Assembly (NCBI GenBank): GCA_029547805.1
Contig: JAKPOP010000010.1
Span: 824,894 to 888,893, forward strand
Length of the DNA stretch: 64,000 bases
From: Deltaproteobacteria bacterium
GTDB taxonomy: Bacteria > Myxococcota_A > UBA9042 > DTJE01
Reading direction: 5' to 3'
Shown: positions 34,840 through 43,844 of the stretch, in pieces
Layout: each line of letters starts with the position of its first letter
How positions within the stretch are numbered: position 1 is the first letter of the stretch
Notes under the pieces: model-generated
Told to the model about the DNA's origin: nothing
Databases searched by the model: none
Seen by the model: only the letters and a program-made list of their open reading frames with translations
Translations under genes and position numbers: made by a program

Positions 34840-36459
34840 ATGGAAGGGAGGGTGCGGGAGGCCGATGGCGCCCCCTCCCTGTGGCCCGACACACCGGTGG
34901 TGCGGCGGGTCTGCGGGGCCCTGGCGGGAGTGGCGGCCCTCTGGGCCGTGGTGCTGCACGCCACGGGCCCCGTGCTCCCCTACGATGACGCCTACATCAC
35001 GTTCCGGTATGCGGACCATCTCGCCGAGGGCCTGGGCCCGGTCTACAACGAAGGGGAACGGGTCTTCGGGTCCTCGAGCCCCCTCTACGTGGCCTGGCTG
35101 GCCCTCGGAAAGACCCTCCTGCCCGGGGTCCCGACACCGGACCTGGCGGTCCGGGGCAACCTCCTGTGGCTGCTGGCCGCAGGGGCGGCTCTCCTCTGGC
35201 TGGTCCGCGTCGCCACGGGGAATGGGGCCCTCGGGGCCTTCGGAGCGGCGGTCTTCCTGCTGAACCCCCAGGTGGTGGCCGTCTCCCTCGGGGGCATGGA
35301 GACGCTGGCCTTCGTCACCCTGGCGATGGCCACCCTGGCGGCGGGTATCCGGGGCCGGGCGGCCATCGCCGGATCCCTGGCGGGACTGGCCCTGCTGGCC
35401 CGACCCGAGGCCCTGATCCTCCCGGTGGCGATCCTGCCCGGTCTGGTCCTTCGGGGCCGCCGCCCCCTGCTGGTGGCGGCCCTGGCCTGGGCGGCCGTGG
35501 CGGCCCTGTGGGTCCTGCCGGCCACCGCCTGGTTCGGCACGCCGATCCCCCACTCGGTGCTGGCGAAGGCCCGCCCCCTCTACCCCCTGCCGCCCCTGGG
35601 GTCCCTGTCGCTGTTCTCCTGGTGGACGGGGCGGTGGGCCTTCGGGGGCCTCGGGGAGTCCCTGGGGCACCTCCGGACGCTGCCCGTGATCCTGCTCTCC
35701 ATCGGCGCCACGGTGCCCTGGCTGGCCCGGTCACCGGGCCGGGACCGGCGGGGCTGGGCCATCCCCGTGGCCTGGTTCGCAATCCTCGCGTTCTATGGCC
35801 TGGGGAACCCGCTCCCCTTCGAGTGGTACTGGCCCTGCCTCTGGGTCTTCCTGCTGGTGCTGCTGGTCACGGGGCTTCCGGCCCTGGTGCCGAGGACCGT
35901 CTCCCGCCCGGGGGTCGCCGCGGCCATGACGGGCCTCGTGGGGGCCTGGCTGCTGCTGGTCACGATGGCCCCCTGGGGTCGGACCTGCGACGGGGGCCCC
36001 CCGGACCAGGACCTGCCGCCGGCCTCCCAGGTCGCCTGCGACCCCTCCCGGCTCCGGATCCTGGCCTACCGGGAGGCCGCCCGGCGGATCGCCCAGGAGG
36101 CCCTCCCGGGAGAGACCCTCTCGGGGCCGGAGATCGGCGCCCTGGGCTACGACTACCCGGGCAAGGTGCTGGACGCCTGCGGGCTCGTGAGCCCCGAGGC
36201 CCTGCCCTTCCTCCCGGTGCCCCCGGACCAGCGGGCCTCTCCGATCGACGGGGCCATCTCGACGGACTTCGTCCAGGCCCTCCGCCCGGACTGGGTGGCG
36301 TTCCTGCCGTTCTTCGCCAGGGCGAGCCTGCTCCGATCCTCCTGGTTTGAGCGGCACTACCGCCCGGCCTTTTCGGTTCCCCTGCCCACCCCCTGCTGGG
36401 GGTCCCGCGCCGTCGAGGTCTATCGACGGGTGCCCGACGAGGGACGGCCCGGGACCTGA
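34840..36459 (+). CDS. GT-C type membrane glycosyltransferase-like protein (AftB/ArnT-like)
   Basis: A 539-residue protein with about ten membrane helices. ATG 34840 follows GGGGGAGG; a GTG six bases earlier overlaps that site. The first extracytoplasmic loop carries YDDAYITFRYADHLAEGLGPVYNEGERVFG, the acidic DD pattern of GT-C glycosyltransferases that take a polyprenyl-phosphate sugar (arabinofuranosyltransferases and ArnT relatives). A soluble C-terminal domain follows (EIGALGYDYPGKVLDACGLVSPEA), common in this family. It should glycosylate an envelope glycan, lipid or protein, but the sugar is not determinable. It is convergent with the RND gene, with a 19-bp gap. Confidence 0.8.
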   Translation: MEGRVREADGAPSLWPDTPVVRRVCGALAGVAALWAVVLHATGPVLPYDDAYITFRYADHLAEGLGPVYNEGERVFGSSSPLYVAWLALGKTLLPGVPTPDLAVRGNLLWLLAAGAALLWLVRVATGNGALGAFGAAVFLLNPQVVAVSLGGMETLAFVTLAMATLAAGIRGRAAIAGSLAGLALLARPEALILPVAILPGLVLRGRRPLLVAALAWAAVAALWVLPATAWFGTPIPHSVLAKARPLYPLPPLGSLSLFSWWTGRWAFGGLGESLGHLRTLPVILLSIGATVPWLARSPGRDRRGWAIPVAWFAILAFYGLGNPLPFEWYWPCLWVFLLVLLVTGLPALVPRTVSRPGVAAAMTGLVGAWLLLVTMAPWGRTCDGGPPDQDLPPASQVACDPSRLRILAYREAARRIAQEALPGETLSGPEIGALGYDYPGKVLDACGLVSPEALPFLPVPPDQRASPIDGAISTDFVQALRPDWVAFLPFFARASLLRSSWFERHYRPAFSVPLPTPCWGSRAVEVYRRVPDEGRPGT

Positions 36460-36478
36460 GGCCCCGCCTGCATGCGCC

Positions 36479-39067
36479 TCAGGAGGGGGTCTCGCCGATC
36501 AGGCGCCGGCAGAACGACGCCCCGAGCAGGGAGGCCAGCAGGCCAAAGGTCATGGCGAGGCCCAGACGGGTCACGGGCATCACCCCCAGGGCCACCAGAG
36601 TGGCCCCGGCAGCGGCCAGGGCGAAGGCGACCGCCGCGGGCCAGCGACGGGCCGTGCCCCCCCGCTCCCAGAGGTCCCCGGACAGGAACGGTGGCAACAG
36701 CCCCGGCAGCAGGAACATCGTCGCGGAACTGGAGTCCACCTGGATGCCCGTCCAGGCCGCGGCCGCCAGGGTCAGCAGCACCCCGAAGGCCGATGTCAGC
36801 AGCGCATGCCACCGCCGAGGTCGGTGGATCCCGGTCCCGATCACCCAGAGGGCGAAGGGGGCCCAGAGGGCCGCCACGGCCCGCCAGAGCCCCTCCAGCA
36901 ACCGGGACTCCACCGCCGGCTCCAGCACCGGAAAGCCGCTGATCGTGAACTCCGGTTCCCGATCGGGCCGGCCCTCTCCCTGGAGCAGGTCCCCGAACAC
37001 CCCAGCGGCCCGGACCCGCAGGGGGATGGGAACCTGGCCCAGGCCCGCGAGCCACCGGTCCGTCCACCCCTCGGCCTCCCAGACGGCCCGCTGGTCCCGG
37101 ACCCGGACGTCCAGCGTCTCCGCCAGGTCCTCCAGCATCGCGTCGTCCACCTCGGAGGGCCGGGAGGCGAGCCCCGCCAGGACCTTCACCAGGGCCTCCC
37201 GACGATCGGGCCGGTCCATCGTCGCGGCGATCGCGGGCCACTCCTCCTCGGCAGGCGTGAAGGGGGCCTCGCCGGAGAAGAGATACCCCTTCCAGAGTTC
37301 CAGCAGGTGGCGGCGCACCTCCTGCTCCAGGTCCGGGTCCCGTCCGGTGCCCAGGGCCTCCAGGGTCGCCTCGGTCCTCCCCTTCGGCAGCGCCACCCCG
37401 AAGACCCGGGCCAGGGCCTCCAGGCGACGGAGGGCCGCCTCGGGGCCCACCTCGGCCGACTCCTCGATGGCCCGGCGGGCCACCTCCAGGCGCCGTTGCA
37501 GGGGAAGGCCATCCCGGGGGATCCGCAGGGCCAGCATGGCCTCGTCCCGGGCGTCGGTGACCAGGGACTTCAGGTCCCGATTCCCCTCCAGGAAGAACCA
37601 GAGGTTCCCCAGTCCCTCCCGCGTCTTCGGGATGCTGGCGACCCCGGTCATCCCCTTCGCCACGAAGGCCACCACCTGGGCCACGGACCGGACGTCCCCG
37701 AAGGCCCCGCTGCCCTCCAGCAGGTCCGTGAGGCGTCCCAGGCGGCCCATCACCGCCGGGTCCCCGATGTCCCCCCGGACCGAGACCTGCAAGAGGTCCG
37801 CGCCGCCGAAATGCCGGTCGAAGAACTGCAGGGACCTCCCCACCTCGTCCCCGGACCGGAAGAGGTCCCGGAGGCCCACCGCGAAGTGCACCCGCCGGGA
37901 CTCGAAGGCGGAAAGGCCCGTGAGGGCCACGAGCACCGCCAGCAGGGCCAGGCGACCCAGCACGGGCCACCGGAGCAGCCGGGGAGGCTCCTCGCGGCGC
38001 CGCACCCGGAGCAGGACCGGCCAGACCGCCATCACCCCGAAGAGCCCCACGGCCCCGATCCCCACGAGCAACGACTCCCCGAACCGGGCCAGGTAGGGCA
38101 GGGACCGGGGCGCCGCCCGGTTGGTGACGGCCAGCACCGCGACACCCAGCGCCGCCAGCCCGAGCGGCATCCAGAGGTCCCGCCAGGGGAGCCTCGTGGC
38201 GCCCGTGAGCCGCCGCTCCATGAGTCGGCCATAGACCAGCGCCGCCATCACCACCAGCAGCAGGGCCCCGTTCAGCACGGTCATCGTGACCGGCATCCCC
38301 AGCACCCGCAGCAGCCCGAGCCACCACAGCAGAGGCATCGCCGAGAAGCCCAGCACCATCAGCCCGATCCAGGGCCGCCGCAGCGTCACCCAAAGCACCA
38401 GGAAGAGGACCGCGGCGAAGAGGGGCGCCACCCACGGCAGGGACCGGAGGACCTGCCGGGAGACCCAGTTCGACACGAAGGGCGCCCCGTAGTACACCGC
38501 CTGCATGGGTCCCCGCTCGGCCTCGACCAGGTCCATCACCAGCGCCGCGATGGCCGCCGGGTCCTTCCGGGAGTCCATCTGGATCAGCACCATGTAGGCC
38601 TGGAGGTCCCGGCTCACGAGCGCCCCGGGGACCTGGACGTCGGCCAGGATCCGCTGCCCCAGGGCCTCCAGGTCGGCCTCCGTCCGGGGAATCGCGGGGA
38701 TCATCATCTCGGCGTTGAGGGTCCCCTCCTCCTCCCGGAGGGTCTCCACGTTGGTGACGCTCCGGACGAAGAGGATGCCGTCGGACTTCTTCTCCGCCAG
38801 GAGGTCCGTGATGCGGGCCAGCCGGGCCAGGCCGTCGGTGGACATCCGGGGCCCCGGCTCCTCCAGGCCCACCATCACGGTGTCGAAGCCCTGGAACTTC
38901 CGAGTCATGTCCTTCCAGAAGGCCACCTCCGGGCAGTCCGGCGGCAGATAGCCCGTCGGGTCCGCGTCGGGGACGATGCCCGGGATGAAGATCATCGCGG
39001 CGATGGTCAGCGCCATCGCCGTCGCCTCGGTCCATCGGGCCCAGGCGGGGAGCGGGGCGTCCTGCAT
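36479..39067 (-). CDS. RND superfamily (MMPL-type) exporter
   Basis: An 862-residue inner-membrane protein with the duplicated RND layout: TM1, a periplasmic domain of about 200 residues, five clustered helices (LPWVAPLFAAVLFLVLWVTL onward), then the same arrangement again. It resembles MMPL/HpnN-type lipid exporters more than tripartite drug pumps, and no adaptor (MFP) gene is near. ATG 39067 follows GGAGG. It is the last gene of an operon that also encodes a LolA-like periplasmic protein, an outer-membrane barrel and a lipoprotein, so lipid or other hydrophobic cargo carried to the outer membrane is the natural reading. The cargo is unknown. Confidence 0.88.
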   Translation of the reverse strand: MQDAPLPAWARWTEATAMALTIAAMIFIPGIVPDADPTGYLPPDCPEVAFWKDMTRKFQGFDTVMVGLEEPGPRMSTDGLARLARITDLLAEKKSDGILFVRSVTNVETLREEEGTLNAEMMIPAIPRTEADLEALGQRILADVQVPGALVSRDLQAYMVLIQMDSRKDPAAIAALVMDLVEAERGPMQAVYYGAPFVSNWVSRQVLRSLPWVAPLFAAVLFLVLWVTLRRPWIGLMVLGFSAMPLLWWLGLLRVLGMPVTMTVLNGALLLVVMAALVYGRLMERRLTGATRLPWRDLWMPLGLAALGVAVLAVTNRAAPRSLPYLARFGESLLVGIGAVGLFGVMAVWPVLLRVRRREEPPRLLRWPVLGRLALLAVLVALTGLSAFESRRVHFAVGLRDLFRSGDEVGRSLQFFDRHFGGADLLQVSVRGDIGDPAVMGRLGRLTDLLEGSGAFGDVRSVAQVVAFVAKGMTGVASIPKTREGLGNLWFFLEGNRDLKSLVTDARDEAMLALRIPRDGLPLQRRLEVARRAIEESAEVGPEAALRRLEALARVFGVALPKGRTEATLEALGTGRDPDLEQEVRRHLLELWKGYLFSGEAPFTPAEEEWPAIAATMDRPDRREALVKVLAGLASRPSEVDDAMLEDLAETLDVRVRDQRAVWEAEGWTDRWLAGLGQVPIPLRVRAAGVFGDLLQGEGRPDREPEFTISGFPVLEPAVESRLLEGLWRAVAALWAPFALWVIGTGIHRPRRWHALLTSAFGVLLTLAAAAWTGIQVDSSSATMFLLPGLLPPFLSGDLWERGGTARRWPAAVAFALAAAGATLVALGVMPVTRLGLAMTFGLLASLLGASFCRRLIGETPS

Positions 39068-39082
39068 GGGACCTCCTGGGAT

Positions 39083-39994
39083 TCAGCGGGTCGGTGCCCC
39101 GTCGAAGGCGGCCTCTCCAAGGGCCATCAGCACGTCGCAGTCCACCGGCGAGACCCGGCGGAAGACGAAGAGGCTCCCGTCCTGAGGAGTGATGGGCGTA
39201 TCGGCCTTCAAGGCCGACGGATCGGCCCCCACCGCCTGCTCCTCGATGGTGTAGGTCAGGGGCCCGACGATCCAGAGGCCATCCCCCGAGACGGCGGTCT
39301 CCGGGAAGGTGAATCGGACCCGCCGCACCAGATACCGGCGGCCCGCCACCGGCGACAGGACCTCCATCGTGACGCCCGGGTAGCCGTCCTGATCGGTATC
39401 CTCCACCCGGGGGTCGGTGCCGGTCTTCGGCAGCGGCGAGACGGCATCCTCGGGGTCCACGAGCCCCCACGTCCAGATCACCGACTTGGCCTTCAGGGTC
39501 CCCCCTTCGATCGCCAGCCGGATCGGCCGGCGGTCCCGGAGGGCCTGGGCCGTCCCGTCGGGCATCCGGGTCACGAAGTCGTTGTCCGGGTCCTCGTCGT
39601 GGACCACCGGCACCTCCGTGCACAGGCGCCAGGTGAGGGTGCCCCCGGTGGCGGTCCCCACCAGCCAGTCGGTGGTCGTGATGGGCCAGGGAGAGAAGAG
39701 CGGCGTGATCTCCCCCTGCTGCACGATCCGGCCCACCCAGGTCCCCTCCAGGCTGCCCGTCGAGACCTCCCCTGGAGACAGGTCCGTCCCGACCCCGAGG
39801 TCCCGGTCGCCTTCGTCCGGGACGGCATCGGCCGGCGGCCCGCCCTCCCGACCCGGGTCGGTGGGCAGCTCGACGCCGCTGTCCTTCGCCCCGGCATCCG
39901 GGTGATAGAGTTCCTGGAGCCGGGCCCCCCCGTCGGCCTCCCAGCCGCACCCGATCCACCCCGTCATCGCCAGCAGGATCACGAGTCGTCGCAT
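39083..39994 (-). CDS. Putative lipoprotein, paralogue of the 216-1055 product
   Basis: A 303-residue lipoprotein with signal ending WIGC (Cys16) and an acidic linker of about 60 residues. The globular part begins GTWVGRIVQQGEI and includes VEDTDQDGYPGVTMEVLSPVAGRRYLVRRVRF, colinear with the first lipoprotein of the window; both then carry an E-Q--GxD stretch and end near a DCDxL motif. The Asp-rich loop may bind calcium. It sits between the beta-barrel gene (46 bp upstream) and the RND gene (15 bp downstream), so it is probably a component or accessory of that export module. Confidence 0.75.
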   Translation of the reverse strand: MRRLVILLAMTGWIGCGWEADGGARLQELYHPDAGAKDSGVELPTDPGREGGPPADAVPDEGDRDLGVGTDLSPGEVSTGSLEGTWVGRIVQQGEITPLFSPWPITTTDWLVGTATGGTLTWRLCTEVPVVHDEDPDNDFVTRMPDGTAQALRDRRPIRLAIEGGTLKAKSVIWTWGLVDPEDAVSPLPKTGTDPRVEDTDQDGYPGVTMEVLSPVAGRRYLVRRVRFTFPETAVSGDGLWIVGPLTYTIEEQAVGADPSALKADTPITPQDGSLFVFRRVSPVDCDVLMALGEAAFDGAPTR

Positions 39995-40040
39995 CTTGCA
40001 TCCCCCGAGGACCGGCGCCGGATGGACGCCGTGAGATCCG

Positions 40041-41618
40041 TCAGAAGGTCACCTTGCCCTTGAAGAAGGCCACGTTGCGTCCCGCCGCCTTCTGGCCGAA
40101 CCGGGACTTCGAGGCGTAGTCCAGGCTGTCCTTCGGCTCGGTGCTCCCGGCGAAGTGCATGTAGCCCCCCACCAGTTCCACGCCCGGGACCACCACCCAG
40201 GTCAGTTGAGGATAGACCACCGCCGAGAGGTCATCGCAGTTGAGGGCCCCGGCCAGCCGCAGTTGCAGTTCCCCGTCCAGGAACTTCGACTCGGCGGCGA
40301 AGACGAAGTAGTTGTGCAGCCCGAAGCGGTCGTTGAACTCGTCGAAGAAGCCCCGGACATACTGGAGATTCAGATAGATCCAGTCCCCGTAGGACCAGTC
40401 GAGGCCTGCCGTGGCCTTCAGGAAGGGCGTCGCCGGGACGTTGACGTTGCGGTGCTGCAGGATGTTGCTGCCGTCCAGAAAGGCCTCGAGGCCGAACTGG
40501 ACCTTCTCGGGGAAGAAGACCCCCGCCTCGGCGAAGAAGCCCGGGACCCAGGAGTTCTCCGAGGAGTAGGAGAAGTCGATCCCGGCGACCTGCATCCGGG
40601 GGTAGTAGACCTCCGCCACGTACCGGACGTTGAACCGGTTGGGGTCCAGGGCCTCCTCGTCGGTGACGAACCGCGTTGGCGGGGGCACGAAGGCGGGGCT
40701 GACCACGTCGGCCACGGCGGTGTAGGCCACCGGGAAGGTGAAGCGGCCATAGTAGTAGGAGAGGCTGAAGTCCACCGGCCCCACGTGGAATCTGGCCCGG
40801 GCCGCCGCCTGGCTGCTGGCGATCCCGGACCCCGGCCGCACGACGCGGACCTCCGGCGTCGTGAAGTGCACCCCCGCCAGGGGATTGTCGCTCCCCTCCG
40901 AGGAGGACCCCAGTTTGTCCTTGAGGCCCAGCAGCTTCTGCTGACCCTCCGGGTCCAGCGGCGGCGCCGGGAAGTCCGTGACCTCCCCCCGGTCGTTGTA
41001 GGTCATCGCGAACCCCAGCACGGACGACGGAGGCAGGGCACTGGGCTTGAAGGTCGGCACGAACACGAACTGCAGGGTCAGCCAGTCCGCCGGGAAGAGG
41101 TCCACCTCCAGCATGTTGTTCGGGACCTTGGCGGTGTAGTCCAGCGGGTCCGAGAAGTCCCGGGCGTTCAGGTTGTCGGTGGGGTTGAACATGTCCGCGG
41201 TGCCCCAGGACTGGATCATGCGCCCGACCTTGATGTCCATGCCGGACCAGGGGAATCCCCGGACGTGGAGATAGGCCTCGGTCAACTGGAAGTCGTATGG
41301 GTCGATCCGGTTCCAGCCGATCAGTTCAGGCAACTGGGCCGACCGGTTGAACCCGAAGAAGCGCAACCGGGTGTCCACCACCGCCCGGAGGTTGTCCACC
41401 GGCTCGGCGGTCAGACGCAGGTTCACGTCGTTGCGGTTCATCTCGAACTCGTGGCCCTGGCCGGGTCGCTCGCCGCGCCAGTCGTCGGTGATGAACCGGA
41501 TGTCGCTCTGGAGGCTCCCGCTCAGGGAGACCCGGTCCGCCCAGCCCTCGGCCCGGGCCCCCGACGCCCCCAGCACCAGGACCCCGATCCCCAGGCACCA
41601 CAGCAGGGTCCCTCTCAT
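40041..41618 (-). CDS. Outer-membrane beta-barrel protein, DUF1302-like
   Basis: A 525-residue outer-membrane protein. Residues 1-24 are a signal peptide ending ARA. The mature sequence alternates polar and aromatic residues and ends in VTF, the beta-barrel insertion signal. Segments such as IDPYDFQLTEAYLHVRG, IKVGRMIQSWGTADMFNPTDNLNARDFSDPL and MLEVDLFPADWLTLQFVFVP match the DUF1302 family. ATG 41618 overlaps the upstream stop (ATGA), so its translation is coupled to the LolA-like gene. In related operons these barrels accompany RND lipid exporters; a role as outer-membrane acceptor or channel is inference. Confidence 0.85.
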   Translation of the reverse strand: MRGTLLWCLGIGVLVLGASGARAEGWADRVSLSGSLQSDIRFITDDWRGERPGQGHEFEMNRNDVNLRLTAEPVDNLRAVVDTRLRFFGFNRSAQLPELIGWNRIDPYDFQLTEAYLHVRGFPWSGMDIKVGRMIQSWGTADMFNPTDNLNARDFSDPLDYTAKVPNNMLEVDLFPADWLTLQFVFVPTFKPSALPPSSVLGFAMTYNDRGEVTDFPAPPLDPEGQQKLLGLKDKLGSSSEGSDNPLAGVHFTTPEVRVVRPGSGIASSQAAARARFHVGPVDFSLSYYYGRFTFPVAYTAVADVVSPAFVPPPTRFVTDEEALDPNRFNVRYVAEVYYPRMQVAGIDFSYSSENSWVPGFFAEAGVFFPEKVQFGLEAFLDGSNILQHRNVNVPATPFLKATAGLDWSYGDWIYLNLQYVRGFFDEFNDRFGLHNYFVFAAESKFLDGELQLRLAGALNCDDLSAVVYPQLTWVVVPGVELVGGYMHFAGSTEPKDSLDYASKSRFGQKAAGRNVAFFKGKVTF

Positions 41619-42355
41619 CGCCCCCACTCCAGTTCCCGCTGGGTGAACATCGAGTCCTTCAGGCCCTCGTTGACCCGGAACTCCTTGATGTCGAGCCGGG
41701 TCTTGTGACCCGTTCGGGGGTCCGTGACCCAGACCACCTGATTCCGGATCAGCCCCGGCTTCCACTCCTTCGGGTCGCTGTTCTCGAAGACCTTCACCTT
41801 CTCGCCCTTCTCGTCGTAGAAGGCGTAGTAGTCCGGCTGGTAGTGCTTCTTGTGGACCTTTACGACGGCCTTGGGAAAGGGGGGCTTCACGCCGCCCGGC
41901 CGGGGCGTGCACTCGAGGGTCCAGTAGGTCTCGTCCTCGGCCACCAGCCGCGGCACGTAGGCCCGGACCCACGACGTGAAGGCCATCAGGTCGTTGGTGA
42001 AGTCCGACCCGGCGAAGGACTGGTTCATCGTGTGGGGGGCCACCCGCCGGACCTTCTTGAAGGCCGGGAGGTAGGTGTAGACCACCGAGGGGCTCTCCAC
42101 CAGCGTCCCCATCCCCTTCATCTCCCCCGAGTGGAAGCGGATCAGCCGCTTCTCGCCCTTCTGGGCGATGGAGAAGTCGTAGGACTTCTGGCTCCCGTCG
42201 GTGTCCACGATCGTCATCATGGCCCGCATGTACTGGTCGTCGTAGCCATTCGTGACCTGGTCCATCCGGGCCAGGATCTCCTCGGCGGTCTGGGCCCGGG
42301 CCGACCCGGCCCCGATCAGCACCAGCACGCATCCCAGAAACAGGCGATTGCGCAT
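41615..42355 (-). CDS. Outer membrane lipoprotein-sorting (LolA-like) periplasmic protein
   Basis: A 246-residue periplasmic protein with a cleavable signal (1-22, ending ARAQ). It belongs to the LolA-like family annotated as outer-membrane lipoprotein-sorting protein that accompanies RND/MMPL exporters: the N-terminal AEEILARMDQV, an RFHSGEMKGMGTLVESPSVVYTYLPAFKKVRRV core, SFAGSDFTNDLMAF and a VTDPRTGHKTRLDI strand. LolA-fold proteins carry lipid chains in a hydrophobic half-barrel. ATG 42355 sits about 35 bp after a good promoter. It is the first of four cotranscribed genes and probably shuttles cargo from the RND pump to the barrel. Confidence 0.85.
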   Translation of the reverse strand: MRNRLFLGCVLVLIGAGSARAQTAEEILARMDQVTNGYDDQYMRAMMTIVDTDGSQKSYDFSIAQKGEKRLIRFHSGEMKGMGTLVESPSVVYTYLPAFKKVRRVAPHTMNQSFAGSDFTNDLMAFTSWVRAYVPRLVAEDETYWTLECTPRPGGVKPPFPKAVVKVHKKHYQPDYYAFYDEKGEKVKVFENSDPKEWKPGLIRNQVVWVTDPRTGHKTRLDIKEFRVNEGLKDSMFTQRELEWGR

Positions 42356-42714
42356 CGTGCTACCTCCCTCGGCAGGTCGTCGCGTCGCGACGGCCGATTG
42401 TCCCCACGTCCCCGGAAAATCGCAACATTCTTCGGGCATTGGGAGGACCCGGGAGCGCCAGCAAGATCTGCGCCTGCCCAGGGACACGGGTTCCAATACA
42501 GCCAGAACGCTCCGTCATCACTGGGGTCTTCCAGGATCGATGCATCGGTCCCGGCGCGTGCGCCCGTGCGTTTCCGCACGCCGGACCGTGCATCTCCACA
42601 CGCCCCTATTCTCCCGGGAGGCGTTGACCGATAATGAGGAGACGCCCTGACCCGGGACTCGCGGTGAGCCTGAAGAACGAAACCCAGGACCCCCGAAGAG
42701 CCGGGGAGGTCCGG
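42356..42714. promoter_or_regulatory. Divergent intergenic region with promoters and GTGCG repeats
   Basis: No gene is supported in this 359-bp spacer. On the minus strand lies the export-operon promoter (42397-42425). On the plus strand, GATAAT (42630-42635) is a -10 matching five of six bases, placing a transcript start near 42642. Between them are repeated GTGCG elements: CGTGCG (42557-42562), CGTGCG (42565-42570) and CGCACG (42575-42580). The last two form a perfect 6-bp stem with a TTTC loop, and the first could pair with the same 3' arm instead. Confidence 0.5.
42397..42425 (-). promoter_or_regulatory. Sigma-70 promoter of the LolA-like/RND operon
   Basis: Minus-strand reading: TTGCGA (42420-42425), exact 17-bp spacer, GACAAT (42397-42402). 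Four of six bases match in each box. The leader to ATG 42355 is about 35 nt. Confidence 0.55.
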
Positions 42715-43656
42715 ATGGACGAGGTCCAGTGCTTCATCCAGGGAGCCCGCTACGAGGGCCGGGCGATCCGCCTCTCGACCCAGGAGGCCCTGGTGAACCT
42801 CCCCAGGGCCCCGCTCCCACCGCCGGGCACCCTGATCGGCATGACCTTCCCCTCCCGGAGGCGCGGTCCGTTCGGTGTCTTCCTCTACGGCCGTTCCCGG
42901 TCCGACGCCGCCGGGCCCCTCCAGGTCCGCTGGGAAAAGGCCGTGACCGCCGGGAGCCTCGAGGACCTCCAGTGGTTCCTGGCGGAGATCCTGAACATTC
43001 ATGGGGCCGAGGTGGTCGAGGAGCCCTGGGGTCCCCGGCAGGAGACCCGTCGGGTCTTCCTCTTTCCGGACTCGACCGATCTGTCTCCGGCACCCGTGTC
43101 CACACCGGAGGACCCACTCGGACAGGACCTGGGCAGCCCCCCCGATGACCCGGCGACAGACTCCGGGGAGCCCCCGGACCCCCTGGAGGGCCTGGAACTG
43201 GAGGTCATCGCGCTGCAGGCCGACGGGACGCCCCTGGAGCGGGGCAGGGCCCCCTCCTCCCAGACCTCCGCTCCCGTCCCGCCGGAGGCCCCCCTGCGGG
43301 AGTTGCCGAGCCCCCTCTCGGGCCGGCTGGAGGCCGAGGGATTTGGCCTGGAGGTGGCGGTGGTGGCCCTGGGCCGATCGGCCCTCCGGGTCCGAACCGC
43401 CTTCCTCCCGATGTCCGGGGACCTTCCCCTGGGTCTCCTGTTCCGAATCCCGACCCGACGGGGCGAGGAGACGGTCCGCTGCGAGTGCCTGCTCCGAGAG
43501 TCCCGGGACCGGGACCTCCTGCTGGCGATCCGCGAGGTCCTGGAGGAGTCCTCCGCCGGGGTCCTGGAGCGCTACCTGCGCTACGTGGAGATCTCCGCCT
43601 CCCGGGGAGGATCGGGCGGCTCCGGCGCGAGACCCCGCGACCGGAACGCCGGTTGA
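42715..43656 (+). CDS. Two-domain PilZ-like cytoplasmic protein (tentative)
   Basis: A 313-residue soluble protein. ATG 42715 follows GGGGAGG with ideal spacing; the in-frame ATG at 42634 falls inside the -10 box and is rejected. The N-terminal 95 residues and the C-terminal 100 residues each look like a small beta-barrel of PilZ type: the first has RLSTQEALVNLP then PPPGTLIGMTF, the second has SALRVRT then LPLGLLFRIPTRRGEETVRCECLLR. The RxxxR motif that binds c-di-GMP is not evident in either, so nucleotide binding is doubtful. An acidic Pro-rich linker of about 90 residues separates them. Alternatively, a family-specific domain of unknown function. Confidence 0.5.
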   Translation: MDEVQCFIQGARYEGRAIRLSTQEALVNLPRAPLPPPGTLIGMTFPSRRRGPFGVFLYGRSRSDAAGPLQVRWEKAVTAGSLEDLQWFLAEILNIHGAEVVEEPWGPRQETRRVFLFPDSTDLSPAPVSTPEDPLGQDLGSPPDDPATDSGEPPDPLEGLELEVIALQADGTPLERGRAPSSQTSAPVPPEAPLRELPSPLSGRLEAEGFGLEVAVVALGRSALRVRTAFLPMSGDLPLGLLFRIPTRRGEETVRCECLLRESRDRDLLLAIREVLEESSAGVLERYLRYVEISASRGGSGGSGARPRDRNAG

Positions 43657-43844
43657 GGCATCGTTACGCCAGCCGGTCGTAGAAACGGGCTCCAGGTCCC
43701 CGGAACCCGGGAGGACCAACGCCCCCACCCGGGGGGAGCTCGCCATCGCATTCCCGCAAGGCGAGGCCGTCATCGCCGGCCGGATCTGGCCTCCAGGCAC
43801 CGGCATTGCAGAGAAGGGCCAGCGGTCCTGCACGGAGGATTGCG

